Part shown: positions 46,470-56,790 of the stretch, in pieces | How the letters are laid out: each line of letters opens with the position of its first letter | Numbering within the stretch: the first letter of the stretch is position 1 | Source of the DNA: Cladochytrium replicatum | Lineage: Eukaryota; Chytridiomycota; Chytridiomycetes; Cladochytriales; Cladochytriaceae | DNA: 64,000 bases | NCBI GenBank assembly: GCA_025526935.1 | Contig: JAHLKD010000101.1 | Span: forward strand, 124,001-188,000 | Direction of reading: 5' to 3' | Notes under the pieces: model-generated | Database searches by the model: none | Told to the model about the DNA's origin: nothing | Seen by the model: the letters and a program-made list of their open reading frames with translations, nothing else | Position numbers and translations under genes: made by a program

Positions 46470-48230
46470 CTGTCAACTATAATCCTCTGGCACATCCTCT
46501 ACTACTTGGACGTCACACCAGGTGGGACAACACAGCTCAGGTGCTTGGAATAATGCATGAGTATGGACTTCAGTGCAAGATACCACCATTACACTGGGCT
46601 CCTTTCCTACCTCTAAAGCAAACGCTAATTGTGGCACATGCCAACTCTGCAGATATGCACCGGAAGTGGCTGCCTTGGCTACGGCGCACCTTGGTTTGGT
46701 ATGTAGAGCAACTAACTGATCAGTCAAATAGGGTGATTCTGCTTGGCTCCGCCTGGCGTTTCTGTCACAAGATTGGTGGATTTGTGAGAACCCCAAAAGC
46801 GCTTCTTGAGATGATTGACAACTTGCATACCGCTCAGGCTCACAGTGGCTGGGGAATCCAGAAATAAGGCAGCAGATACAGCCCACCAACAGCCTCCTCC
46901 CTGCTGGAGGCTTACTAGTGCAACACTCAGCTATTGGTCGGGGTGAGATGGTGGCAATTGGAGCACAGAAGGAGAAGTGGTTGCTGAATTATATATTGAG
47001 AGAGTAGCTGAGGTGTACAATCGGGGAGGTAACCGGTGGGCCAGCTTCACCACTTTTAGAGCACTATTGAAAAGGATGTAGAAGGTATTAGGACGAGCTT
47101 TCAGAGGCAGATCTTGCTCTCAGGACAGGGTTATGTGGAGTGTTTAGGGGACTATGATCCTCTGAAGCAACAGTTACAGGGGAAAATGGTAGACCTATCT
47201 GTATGTGGGAAGAACCAGTGGCAAATTTGACAAGAGCCTCTGTGGAAACATTCTGACTTTCGTTTGGGTGCATTCCCCTCACACTATGGCTCTAGAGAAC
47301 TTGGTTTACTGCACACTGAGCCTGACCAGTTTCTGTCAGATTATTATGCTTGCGGAGAAGTAGGAGGGTCCGCTGTACAGATAGATAGTGATACAGACAG
47401 TGCAGTGGATATACTCCAGTCAATGATGATTCACAACAATGCGCAATCTGGGATTCCACAACAAACTCTATAAATGGTTCTGTATCTGTTCAGGATGGTG
47501 CTGTCTCAATTAGATATTCAGTCGTTGAGCAGAAAGAAGATTTGTCATTGGAGCTAATGGTAGCTGAGAAAATCTAGAATATTCCAGCCATTTCATTTTA
47601 CCCAGAGGCAGTGGCACTTTTGGCAGCAGTAGATAATGGAGGTGGATCCCAGAAGGTCATCATCAGAGCACACAACATAGCAGCTGTAACAAAAGCCCAG
47701 GCTGTGCAGGTGCACCACACCAGGAAGGTACACACTTTTCCTTATGACCTGTAGAAAGGTTGTGAGATCTGGGTGGCAATGAGGAGGTTCAATGGACATG
47801 CATCCTGATACACAATACCAGATTGAATGGGTTAAGGGGCATCCCTGGCAACAAGCAAGCAGATGAGGCTGCTGAGCAGGTGCATAAGTTAATGCCTGGC
47901 ACACTCCAATTTAGTCAACTTCCTTCTTATGGTTGGTCTGGGCAGTCCCTAGATGACAACAGCTATCTCATGTGGAATAACCCTCGGCAGTCCATTGGGC
48001 AAATATGGAACCTTTATAGATTTAAATCATGGGGTGTCATGGCTCAGTACAGGATACCTTCAGGGATGCAAATGGATGTATCTGGGATATGGTGGGTGAT
48101 GATGAGTAGACAAAGAAGCACACTCCCAGAAAGGATTAAAAACATAATCAAAACAATATTACTGTTGGATAATGACTCAAAATTTGACAAATATTTGCCC
48201 ATGCCTGGCAGTCTAGTTGCCAAATAGGAA
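46470..48230 (+). pseudogene. Broken ORFs of a mobile element, one with RNase H-like motif
   Basis: Plus-strand fragments include 46541-46867 (HEYGLQCKIPPLHWAPFL, RRTLVWYVEQLTD) and 47823-48227. Just upstream of and across the start of the latter, two frames together read IEWVKGHP then GNKQADEAAEQ. This resembles the last active-site region of an RNase H domain (xxWVxGHxGNxxAD) as found in non-LTR and some other retroelements. A one- or two-base indel separates the halves, and multiple stops lie between the fragments. No reverse transcriptase core was identified, so the assignment to a retroelement is tentative. Confidence 0.4.
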
Positions 48231-48825
48231 CGTACCATTTGTATTTTGACAACTTGGTGCCCTTCTTTGCCCAAATCACGTTTGAGCAAATCTGGGAGCT
48301 ACCCTAGGTTTGACTTGTGCAAATAGGTTCAAACAATATTTGACAATTCAAATAATAAATTTGATTCGTGGCAGACCCTGCACATCGTGGTACGGCCCTC
48401 CCATGAGGGCCTCTCCTACCGCATGCCGGTTCCCTGCCTCAGCTGGTCAGGGCCATCTATCATTTTCGTTTGGTGCAAAATTCAAGGCTCCTTCACAGAT
48501 TATATCTGCAAGGCAGTGCTTGGGCGCTCCGCTCTGCACTGCCTTCCAGTTTTCCGTAACTCTCAAAATCTATGCCTGCTGTGTCTTTGCAAACAGAGCT
48601 GTTGGCGCAGGCCAGTACTAAGGATCGGCGGGTTTTAGGGTCTTTCGGGTCGGGTCCGGGTCCATTGACTAAATGTACCCGACCCGAGTGCCGGGTTTTC
48701 ATGGAAAATTTTCGGGTCGGATCCGGGTCGGGTATCGGGTCCAGTAGGAAAACCCTTCTCGGGTCAAAAGTCAGACCCGAGTAAAACCCGATGTGATAGA
48801 GAATCTAAAATGAAGCTATTGTTCT

Positions 48826-49430
48826 TTCTGTCCACGCGGACACTTTCCAAGAAGACGCAATATAAGTTTTGTATGTATCAAACAATTTTGCATCACAACG
48901 GACATCGAGGCATGTATTTTCTGTCCACCCGGACACTTTCTCAACTCATTGACGTACTTCAGTTATCTCTACCCAATACAACTAACCTCTCTATCAATGT
49001 TACTAGCAATAAGATTCTGTCCACCCGGACACTTTCTTAACTCATTGACGGTACTTGAGTGATCTCTATCAAGTACAAACTAACATCTCTATCAATGTTA
49101 CTAGCAATAAGATTCTGTCCACCCGGACACTTTCTCAACTCATTGACGTACTTCAGTTATCTCTACCCAATACAGCTAACCTCTCTATCAATGTTACTAG
49201 CAATAGGATTCTGTCCACCCGGACACTTTCTCAACTCATTGACGTACTTCAGTTATCTCTACCCAATACAGCTAACCTCTCTATCAATGTTACTAGCAAT
49301 AGGATTCTGTCCACCCGGACACTTTCTCAACTCATTGACGTACTTCAGTTATCTCTACCCAGTACAACTAACCTCTATCAATGTTACTAGCAATACGATT
49401 CTGTCCACCCGGACACTTTCCAAGAAGTCA
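48826..49430 (-). repeat. Right tandem array of element I (seven units, inverted)
   Basis: Units of 93-98 bp read CTGTCCACCCGGACACTTTC on the plus strand, then CTCATTGACGTACTTCAG. Five of the seven are almost identical. Open frames across the array are repeats of one translated peptide and not genes. Confidence 0.9.
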
Positions 49431-49540
49431 CAACGGAAGTTCTGTAACAAACAATTTCTACCACGACAGACCTCGAGAGCTGTGCTTTCTGTGCACCTGG
49501 ACATTAGAGTCGGTAACGTTCCAGCCACACCACAGCAAAA

Positions 49541-51976
49541 ATGGACGCCGCCTTTGTTAAACCAAAGCGTAAGGCAGCGTCCGACGCAAGCCAAAGACTA
49601 GTGGACAGTCATCCGCTTGACACACGGAAGCGAAGTCTGCCAGCCCCCCAAATTTCAGAGGCGTCCAGCGAGGGGAACATCATGCAGGACAAACGCAGAC
49701 GTGTATCAGGACACGGTGGCAACAACAGCGCTCGAGAGCCGAGCTCCACATCTTCTTCCAATGACTCCAGCGAGTTGGGCCCGGCTTCTCAGCATGCACC
49801 ACAGCTTCCTGCCGACGTTAGTTTTGCTGACTCTTCAGTGCGACAGGAGCCTGCAGCTGGATCAGTTCAACCATCAATGCTTTCATCAGACGCAGATGTT
49901 GATAGCATGTCGGACTGTAGAGGTAGTCGAGGCGGCATAGCGAAGGATTACTATAAGGTTGATAATGGTCTGAGAACATGTTTGGTTGCGAAATGCAAGT
50001 GGAGCCAGAAGGTCGATAAGACGGGATCAACAAAAAACTTCCTCCGGCATCTGAAAAACCACCATGGAAGTATTGCCAGGTCGCTTGGACTGTTGGACAT
50101 CGTCCCCAAGGGACAACAGACATTGAATTTCGGCTCGCAGGAGAAGGAGCAAAACTTTGTGTTCAATCCAGACGTAGCGTGGCGGTCGATTTTGGACTGG
50201 ATTGCTGCAGACAATCAGGCTTTTACTGTTGTGGAGAACGAGTTCTTTGTCAGCATGCTGAAGACTTTTCAGCCAAACTATACACCAAAGACGGCAAAAG
50301 CAGTGAAGCAAAAGGAGATGGATCTTTACGATAGGCAGAAGGAGCTCATTAAAGGTCTGATTGTTGGTTCGCCTTCAAAAGTATCAATAACAGCTGACTG
50401 TTGGACATCGAAGAACCAGATTTCTTTTCTTGGAATTACTGCCCACTTCATCACGAAAGAATGGGAGCCGCAGGACTTGCTGCTGCAGATGATTCCGATG
50501 GTTGGAAAGCATGAAGGCGTCGCCATGGCTAGTCAGCTTGTCAAGTGTCTGGATGAATTTGGCATGCTATCGGGTGAACGCTTATTGTGCATTACAACCG
50601 ACAACGGTTCAAACAACTTTACCATGAGTGCTAAGCTGGAGACGCTCTTGGAAGATAGGGATATTGCGTGGTCTGCAGAAACTCAACACATGCGGTGTAT
50701 GGCACACATTATCAATCTTGCAGCAAAGGATTTTATCGATACATTCGCGCCCGCAGGGGACACAGTCGCAAATGACGATAACTCCGGCGTTAATGTCATA
50801 AACCTTCTTCGACGGCTAGTCAGAGGAATCCGGTCTTCCCCAAAACGACGAAGCTCATTTATTGATTCGTGCCGATTTGTGAAACTGGTTCCTCTATTAC
50901 CAATTATCGATGTGACAACTCGCTGGAATAGCACGTTCTATATGGTCAAACGAGCCTTACAGCTACGAGAGGCAATGGACAAAATATGCTGGATTGAAGA
51001 TTCTTTGAAAGATTGGTCAATAAATCCAAAGCAATGGGAGGTCCTACAGAAGATCCGGGATGGTTTGAGTGTTTTCGAGGTTATATCAAAGGCAATCGAG
51101 GGGTCTAGATATCCAACACTTCCGCTTGTTATTCCATTTTACAACGATCTTATCGATCAACTGGAGGACCTAGAGGATGCAGAATTAGATGAAACTTTCA
51201 CCAAAGCATTTCGAAATGCACTAGATAAGCTGAGAATATATTACTCAATCGCTAAGAGCCCGTGTTTAGCAGTTGCTACGGTACTCGATCCTCGTTTTAA
51301 GGATCAATATTATCGATTTTCAAAGGCTTGGGAGAAAGATGTAGGAAGGGATCAGGTCACCCTAGTGCGGAAAGTCTGGGAGGAATCGTATAAGTCACGG
51401 AAAATCAAGAACAGTGGTGCCGATGTTTTTGGAAACACGCCAGAACGTCGACACGATTCGAGCGGAGCTTCCGGTGATAGACAGAAAAAAACGGACGCTG
51501 AACGCTTGAGAGCCATTAGATCCGTTTTCATCTGGCAAGAAGAGATTCCTGAGGAAAAAGATGAGCTGGATCGCTATCTTGGCGATCAGGTACTCCGCGG
51601 TATTGATTCTGATGGGAAGCCAATCAATATTATGGACTGGTGGAAGACCGTTGGAAGTGTGAACTTTCCAGCCCTAAGCCAGATGGCAATGGACTATTTA
51701 GGAATACCAGCAACAAGCGCTCCAGTCGAACGAAAGTTTTCAGCCGGGGTTGATTTGGTACCTGCAACTCGCAACCGCCTTGCTCCAAGAACAATAAATG
51801 CGTTGATGTGCCGTCATGACTGGTTGCATCAATTGAGTGCTGAAGAACCGTTCAAAAATGATTCCCTAGATTCAAAAAGTGATGTTAGTGAGGATTTTGT
51901 AAAGGTGCATAATTTTGGCGAGGATTTTGATGTGGTATTAGAGTTGGAAGCAACTGATGATAACCCACTCTTTTAA
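49541..51976 (+). CDS. hAT-superfamily transposase, intact ORF
   Basis: Single-exon ORF of 811 residues with an ATG 57 bp after the end of element I. N-terminal 120 residues are Ser-rich and disordered. A BED-type zinc finger follows (CLVAKCKWSQKV, then FLRHLKNHHG: Cys-Cys-His-His). The RNase H-like core has SITADCWTSKN (first Asp, about residue 286), LCITTDNGSNN (second Asp, about residue 354), MRCMAHIINLAAKD, DVTTRWNSTFYM and, at the end, the hAT dimerisation block with SAPVERKFSAG (catalytic Glu, about residue 730). All three catalytic acidic residues and the zinc ligands are present and there is no internal stop, so it could be active. Its stop codon overlaps the first bases of the terminal repeat of element II. 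Confidence 0.93.
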   Translation: MDAAFVKPKRKAASDASQRLVDSHPLDTRKRSLPAPQISEASSEGNIMQDKRRRVSGHGGNNSAREPSSTSSSNDSSELGPASQHAPQLPADVSFADSSVRQEPAAGSVQPSMLSSDADVDSMSDCRGSRGGIAKDYYKVDNGLRTCLVAKCKWSQKVDKTGSTKNFLRHLKNHHGSIARSLGLLDIVPKGQQTLNFGSQEKEQNFVFNPDVAWRSILDWIAADNQAFTVVENEFFVSMLKTFQPNYTPKTAKAVKQKEMDLYDRQKELIKGLIVGSPSKVSITADCWTSKNQISFLGITAHFITKEWEPQDLLLQMIPMVGKHEGVAMASQLVKCLDEFGMLSGERLLCITTDNGSNNFTMSAKLETLLEDRDIAWSAETQHMRCMAHIINLAAKDFIDTFAPAGDTVANDDNSGVNVINLLRRLVRGIRSSPKRRSSFIDSCRFVKLVPLLPIIDVTTRWNSTFYMVKRALQLREAMDKICWIEDSLKDWSINPKQWEVLQKIRDGLSVFEVISKAIEGSRYPTLPLVIPFYNDLIDQLEDLEDAELDETFTKAFRNALDKLRIYYSIAKSPCLAVATVLDPRFKDQYYRFSKAWEKDVGRDQVTLVRKVWEESYKSRKIKNSGADVFGNTPERRHDSSGASGDRQKKTDAERLRAIRSVFIWQEEIPEEKDELDRYLGDQVLRGIDSDGKPINIMDWWKTVGSVNFPALSQMAMDYLGIPATSAPVERKFSAGVDLVPATRNRLAPRTINALMCRHDWLHQLSAEEPFKNDSLDSKSDVSEDFVKVHNFGEDFDVVLELEATDDNPLF

Positions 51977-52019
51977 ATATAAATTGTTGTTTAGACTGTT
52001 CATCTGTTGAAGTACCGTC

Positions 52020-52935
52020 CAGGAGTTGAGAAAGCGACCGCCTGGACAGAATCCTATTACAAGTAGTATTTGTAGAGAGGTTGGTGGTACTTGATCGAGA
52101 TCAGTGAAGTATCAGTGAAGTACCGTCAATGAGTTGAGAAAGTGTCCGGGTGGACAGAATCTTATTGCTAGTAACATTATTAGAGAGGTTAGCTGTACTT
52201 GATAGAGATCACTGAAGTACCGTCAATGAGTTGAGAAAGTGTCCGGGTGGACAGAATCCTATTGCTAGTAACATTGATAGAGAGGTTAGTTGTATTGGGT
52301 AGAGATCACTGAAGTACCGTCAATGAGTTGAGAAAGTGTCCGGGTGGACAGAATCCTATTGCTAGTAGTATTTGTAGAGAGGTTAGCTGTACCTGATAGA
52401 GATTACTGAAGTCCCGTCAATGAGTTGAGAAAGTGTCCAGGTGGACAGAATCGTATTGCTAGTAACATTGATAGAGAGGTTAGTTGTATTGGATAGAGAT
52501 CACTGAAGTACCGTCAATGAGTTGAGAAAGTGTCCGGGTGGACAGAATCGTATTGCTAGTAACATTGATAGAGAGGTTAGTTGTATTGGGTAGAGATCAC
52601 TGAAGTACCGTAAATGAGTTGAGAAAGTGTCCGGGTGGACAGAATCTTATTGCTAGTAACATTGATAGAGAGGTTAGTTGTATTGGGTAGAGATCACTGA
52701 AGTACCGTCAATGAGTTGATAAAGTGTCCGGGTGGACAGAATCGTATTGCTAGTAACATTGATAGAGAGGTTAGTTGTATTGGATAGAGATCACTGAAGT
52801 ACCGTCAATGAGTTGAGAAAGTGTCCGGGTGGACAGAATCCTATTGCTAGTAGTATTTGTAGAGAGGTTAGCTGTACCTGATAGAGATTACTGAAGTACC
52901 GTCAATGAGTTGAGAAAGTGTCCGGGTGGACAGAA
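52020..52935 (+). repeat. Left tandem array of element II (ten 97-bp units)
   Basis: GTCC cores at 52144, 52241, 52338, 52435, 52532, 52629, 52726, 52823 and 52920 are spaced exactly 97 bp apart. A first degenerate unit at 52036 is 11 bp longer because of a small internal duplication. Confidence 0.95.
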
Positions 52936-52967
52936 ATCTGGGAGACTGAGTGTCACTGTGTCTGTCT

Positions 52968-53216
52968 GGGTAGAATAGGATTCTGTCCCCCCGGACACTT
53001 TCTCAACTCATTGACGGTACTTCAGTAATTTCTATCAGGTACAGCTAACCTCTCTATTAATGTTACTAGCAATAAGATTCTGTCCACCCGGACACTTTCT
53101 CAACTCATTGACGGTACTTCAGTGATCTCTATCAAGTACAGCTAACCTCTCTATCAATTTTACTAGCAATAAGATTCTGTCCACCCGGACAGAATCCTCT
53201 CTATCAATGTTACTAG
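52968..53216 (-). repeat. Inverted array segment interposed between linker and ORF copy 1
   Basis: About 250 bp of array units in opposite orientation to the adjacent ten-unit array. The matching position near copy 2 (about 56425) lacks it: there the linker joins directly to CAGTTTCTTCCCTAGC. It is therefore an insertion or inversion specific to this side. Confidence 0.8.
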
Positions 53217-53358
53217 CCAGTTTCTTCCCTAGCTTATTATTATTTTCAGATCGGGTAGAAAACTATAGTGTCAGGGAAGTATTATAGCATACATTCCTGT
53301 AACATTCCGGCTAAGAACACCGGGCCAGTATCTTCCCACGACAAACAGTACAAACACC

Positions 53359-55042
53359 ATGCCTCGAACTACAAAGAAGCGAGCGTTAAAACAATCCAGA
53401 CCATCATCTGAAAGAGAATCAAGTGCAGAACCTGTGACTGCACCTGAAACATCTCTGGCATCGGGTTCTGAAGTGGAAGCAGAAGAAGTTGGCCTTGATG
53501 TCAAATCGACAGATGTCAAATCGACAGCTCCTTCAAAGAAACCGGCGCGACGTGGTACTAAAGGGGATGCTGACTATTTGCTCATCGACGGACTCTGTCC
53601 TGCTTCAGACATACGACTTTGGTATCGAAAATTCAAAGCGAGCGGCCACAGCTACGACTCGGAGGCCTTCATCAGCAACTGTCAAACAAATCGTGATGAA
53701 TGCGGCCCAAGATTTGTTCTTCAAGGGTTGATCGACCGACTTAACTCTGACAGCAAGCTAGTTCGTCAAGCCCTGAACGAAATTCACGATGAATGCAGTG
53801 GACGAACGGAGTTCATAACAGCAGCAAACGCCTATCGTATGGAGTGCTTGAAAAGCTCTTCCTTTCAGAAGGAAACAACATTTCTGGACTTTTACAGGCG
53901 GCAGGGACACAAGTACGGCATTTACAGAGGAATGCCCGTCACTGCAAAGGTTGACTGAGTTCCAAGCGACCATCAAACGAGCAGATGAGGACCGTGAAAG
54001 GACAAAACAGGTCCTCAAACAGTCAGAACGACTGTTGAACATGACAAAAGATCTTGAAGAGACTGCAATGAACGAGAGAAGGACCCGCATCGCAGCAGAA
54101 GTGCGAGAGAAGGCTCTCATTGATGAATTGGGCAGGGCGGGTGCATTGATTCAGCACGGCGAGCACGAAGAGCTAGCAAGATTCAGGGAGATCACCGCTG
54201 CAATGGAAAGGGAGAAGCAGGCAACTTCCCAGGAGATTTCACAATGGAAATCACGTGTGACCGCCCTGGAGGGAGAGCTTGCTGCTCTGAAACGACAGGC
54301 TGGTCATTCAGAAGCTGCAGCACCTGCGGCGCCAACATCAACAGGCGGCCTAATAAGCATATCGTCGGCTATCAAGGGGATTGGTAGAATTCCGAAGGTA
54401 CATCGAACCAGTTCTCCAACGAGTTCCCTTGCATTGCTTAGCCTGCAGCAGCATCGTCGTACGGCTATCCTTTTGGTGAAAGAGGTCATCCAGGGTATCT
54501 GCTTCCAGATGCATAAGATCAATGAGGTTATTTATGACCTTAAATTGCCGTCTCTTCCACCAGCAATCAAGTACGTCAATGTAAACTACGAAGTCCTCTC
54601 CCGAAATGAGTTTTTACGGCCCATATTTGTTGAATCAGACGACCGCTCAAGCCGAATATCAACTTCAAGTAGCAGTTCTCGGAGCAGCCTTACTCTTCTT
54701 AGGGTGCACATTTTGCTCGGAAACTGGATACGGCACAATAATTCGCTAAGTACGTCTGCCACTATCTATCGCATGTTCAGGGCATTAGTGGATGCATATC
54801 CTTCTGAGTGGCTAAGGTTCTGGACGGCATACATCGGGCATCTTTCGTCCATAACGCTCCCTGAGGTGGATTGGAAACCTTGGAAGACAGGTTTAGCCAA
54901 GGATTTCATGCTTTCAAATGACGACATTGATCGGTTCATCAGGACTGGGTTGGCGAAGGACGTAACCAGTGGTGGATGGGACTCTGACGATATGAACCAG
55001 ATACAGAAGCTGATTTGGGCTGTTCCACCTATCAACTTGTGA
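53359..55042 (+). pseudogene. Coiled-coil ORF of element II, copy 1, one-base frameshift
   Basis: Two overlapping frames, 53359-53958 (199 residues, MPRTTKKRALKQS to MPVTAKVD*) and 53951-55042, are one gene broken by an extra T at about 53956. Copy 2 has GTTGACGAGTTCC where copy 1 has GTTGACTGAGTTCC. Without that base the product would be about 560 residues. It has a basic Ser-rich N-terminus; a compact domain with SDIRLWYRKFKASGH and CGPRFVLQGLIDRLN; a central coiled coil (RADEDRERTKQVLKQSERLL, then ITAAMEREKQ); a Ser/Thr-rich linker; and a C-terminal domain with AILLVKEVIQGICFQMHKIN, RMFRALVDAYPSEWLRFWTA and DWKPWKTGLAKDF. No nuclease or DNA-binding family was recognised. The sequence could be an accessory protein of the element. 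Confidence 0.6.
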
Positions 55043-55164
55043 TTGCTCAGTGGAGTTTTGTTTCTTTTTACGATAGTGTTTCTAAAATACACACTGTCCA
55101 CACAGACACAAAGTGTTCATGTAAATATCCGTGGTCTAACTCAAAATTCAATCAATCCTCTCCT

Positions 55165-55333
55165 GGGCAGCAAAAACCCGGCGGGTCAGGGTCGGGTACG
55201 GGTTTCAACCACTTCGGGTCCGGGTATTCCCTTTGTACCCGTCAGTGACCCGGCGGGTCCCCAGACAAACACGACCCGACCCAAAGGGTTTGGTGCGGGT
55301 CGCCACTGAAACCCGGACCCGACCCGGACCCGC
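55165..55333. mobile_element. Small GC-rich MITE-like insert with GGGTCGGG termini
   Basis: About 170 bp bounded by AAAACCCGGCGGGTCAGGGT on the left and the inverted CCCGACCCGGACCCGCCGAA then CCTTAG on the right. The same kind of TAAGG-TCGGCGGGT-GGGTCGGG terminus appears in element I at 46456 and 48618. It truncates copy 2 of the coiled-coil ORF within the LGNWIR codons. Confidence 0.6.
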
Positions 55334-55334
55334 C

Positions 55335-56283
55335 GAACCTTAGCCGTATCCAGTTTCCGAGCAAAATGTGCACCATAAGAAGAGTACGGCTGCTCCGAGC
55401 ACTGCTACTTGAAGTTGATGTTTGGCTTGAGCGTTCATCAGATTCAACAAATATGGGCCGTAAGAACTCATTTCGGTAGAGGACTTCATAGTTAACGCTG
55501 ACAAACTTGATTGATGGTGGAAGAGACGGCAATTTAAGGTCATGAATAACCACATCGATCTTATGCATCTGGAAGCAGATGCCCTGGATGACCTCTTTCA
55601 CCAAAAGGATAGCCGTACGACGGTGCTGCTGCAGATTAAGCAATGCAAGGGAACTGGTTGGAGAACTGGTTCGTTGTACCTTCGGAATTCTACCAATCCC
55701 CTTGATAGCCGACGAGATGCTTATTGGGCTGCCCATTGATGTTGGCGCCGCAGATGTAGCACCTTCTGAATGACCAGCCTGTCATTTCAGAGCAGCAAGC
55801 TCTCCCTCCAGGGCAGTCACACATGATTTCCATTGTGAAATCTCCTGGGAAGCCACCTGCTTCTCCCTTTCCATTGCAGCGGTAATCTCCCTGAATCTTG
55901 ATTGCAAGCTTGCCGTGCTGAATCAATGCACCCGCCCTGCCCAATTCATCAATGAGAGCCTTCTCTTGCACTCTGCTGTGATGCGGGTCCTACTCTCGTT
56001 CATTGCCGTCTCTTCAAGATCTTTTGTCATGTTCAACAGTTGTTTTGACTGTTTGAGGCCTGTTTTGTCCTTTCACAGTCCTCATCTGCTCGTTTGATGG
56101 TTGCTTGGAACTCGTCAACCTTTGCAGTGACAGGCATTCCTCTATAAATGTCGTACCTGTGTCCCTGCCGCCTTCAGAACCCGATCCCAGAGATGTTTCA
56201 GGAGTCACTGGTTCTGCACTTGATTCTCTTTCAAATGATGGTTTAGATTGTTCCAAAGCTCGCTTCTTCGTAGTTCGACGCAT
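55335..56283 (-). pseudogene. Coiled-coil ORF of element II, copy 2, deleted and truncated
   Basis: Inverted relative to copy 1. It starts MRRTTKKRALEQS (56283), then jumps from the GSGSEGG region straight to the segment equivalent to the end of copy 1's first half, losing about 130 codons. It keeps the frame across VTAKVDEFQATIK at the site where copy 1 is shifted, then has further frame breaks in the coiled coil, and ends at ETGYG where the GC-rich insert begins. It is a non-coding relic, useful as a comparator for copy 1. Confidence 0.7.
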
Positions 56284-56463
56284 GGTGTTGTTAATGTTTG
56301 TCGTGGGAAGAAACTGGCCTGGCGTCTTAGCCGGAATGTTAAAGGAATGTATGCTATGTTACTTCCCTGACACTATAGTTTTCTACCCAATCTGAAAGTA
56401 TTAATAAGCTAGGGAAGAAACTGTCTACCCAGACAGACCCAGTGACACTCAGTCTCCCAGATT

Positions 56464-56790
56464 CTGTCCATTTGGACACTTTCTCAACTTATTAACGTTA
56501 CTTCAGTAATCTCTATCAGGTACAGCTAACCTCTCTACAAATACTACTAGCAATAGGATTCCGTCCACCTGGACACTTTCTCAACTCATAGACAGTACTT
56601 TAGTGATCTCTATCAAGTAAAACTAACCTCTCTATCAATGTTACAAGCAATAAGATTCTGTCCACCCAGACACTTTCTCAACTCATTGACGGTACTTCAC
56701 TGATCTCTATCAAGTACAACTAACATCTCTATCAATGTTACAAGCAATACGATTCTGTCCAGCCGGACACTTTCTCAACTCCTGGACAGT
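56464..56790 (-). repeat. Right tandem array of element II (four 97-bp units, inverted)
   Basis: CTGTCC-N4-GGAC cores at 56466, 56563, 56660 and 56757 are exactly 97 bp apart, followed by the unique 60-bp terminal segment. Confidence 0.93.

Larger units (their letters stand above)
45892..49484. mobile_element. Foldback-like element I with tandem-repeat terminal inverted repeats
   Basis: The two ends are inverted copies of each other. The left end starts CACAGCTCTCGAGG (45892) and runs through GTTTGTTACAGAACTTCCGT into a tandem array (GTCC cores at 45962, 46059, 46156 and 46248). The right end is its reverse complement, with cores at 48830, 48923, 49019, 49117, 49213, 49309 and 49403, finishing GAGAGCTGTG at 49484. 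Inside the arrays lies a second inverted pair of GC-rich GGGTCGGG modules (about 46300-46460 and 48615-48800). The interior holds broken ORFs. No clear target-site duplication was found at either end. Confidence 0.75.

Noticed and set aside
49055-49601. Long repetitive ORFs across the right array of element I
   Set aside because: They are translations of the tandem units in several frames, each repeating the same peptide; no start context or family signal.
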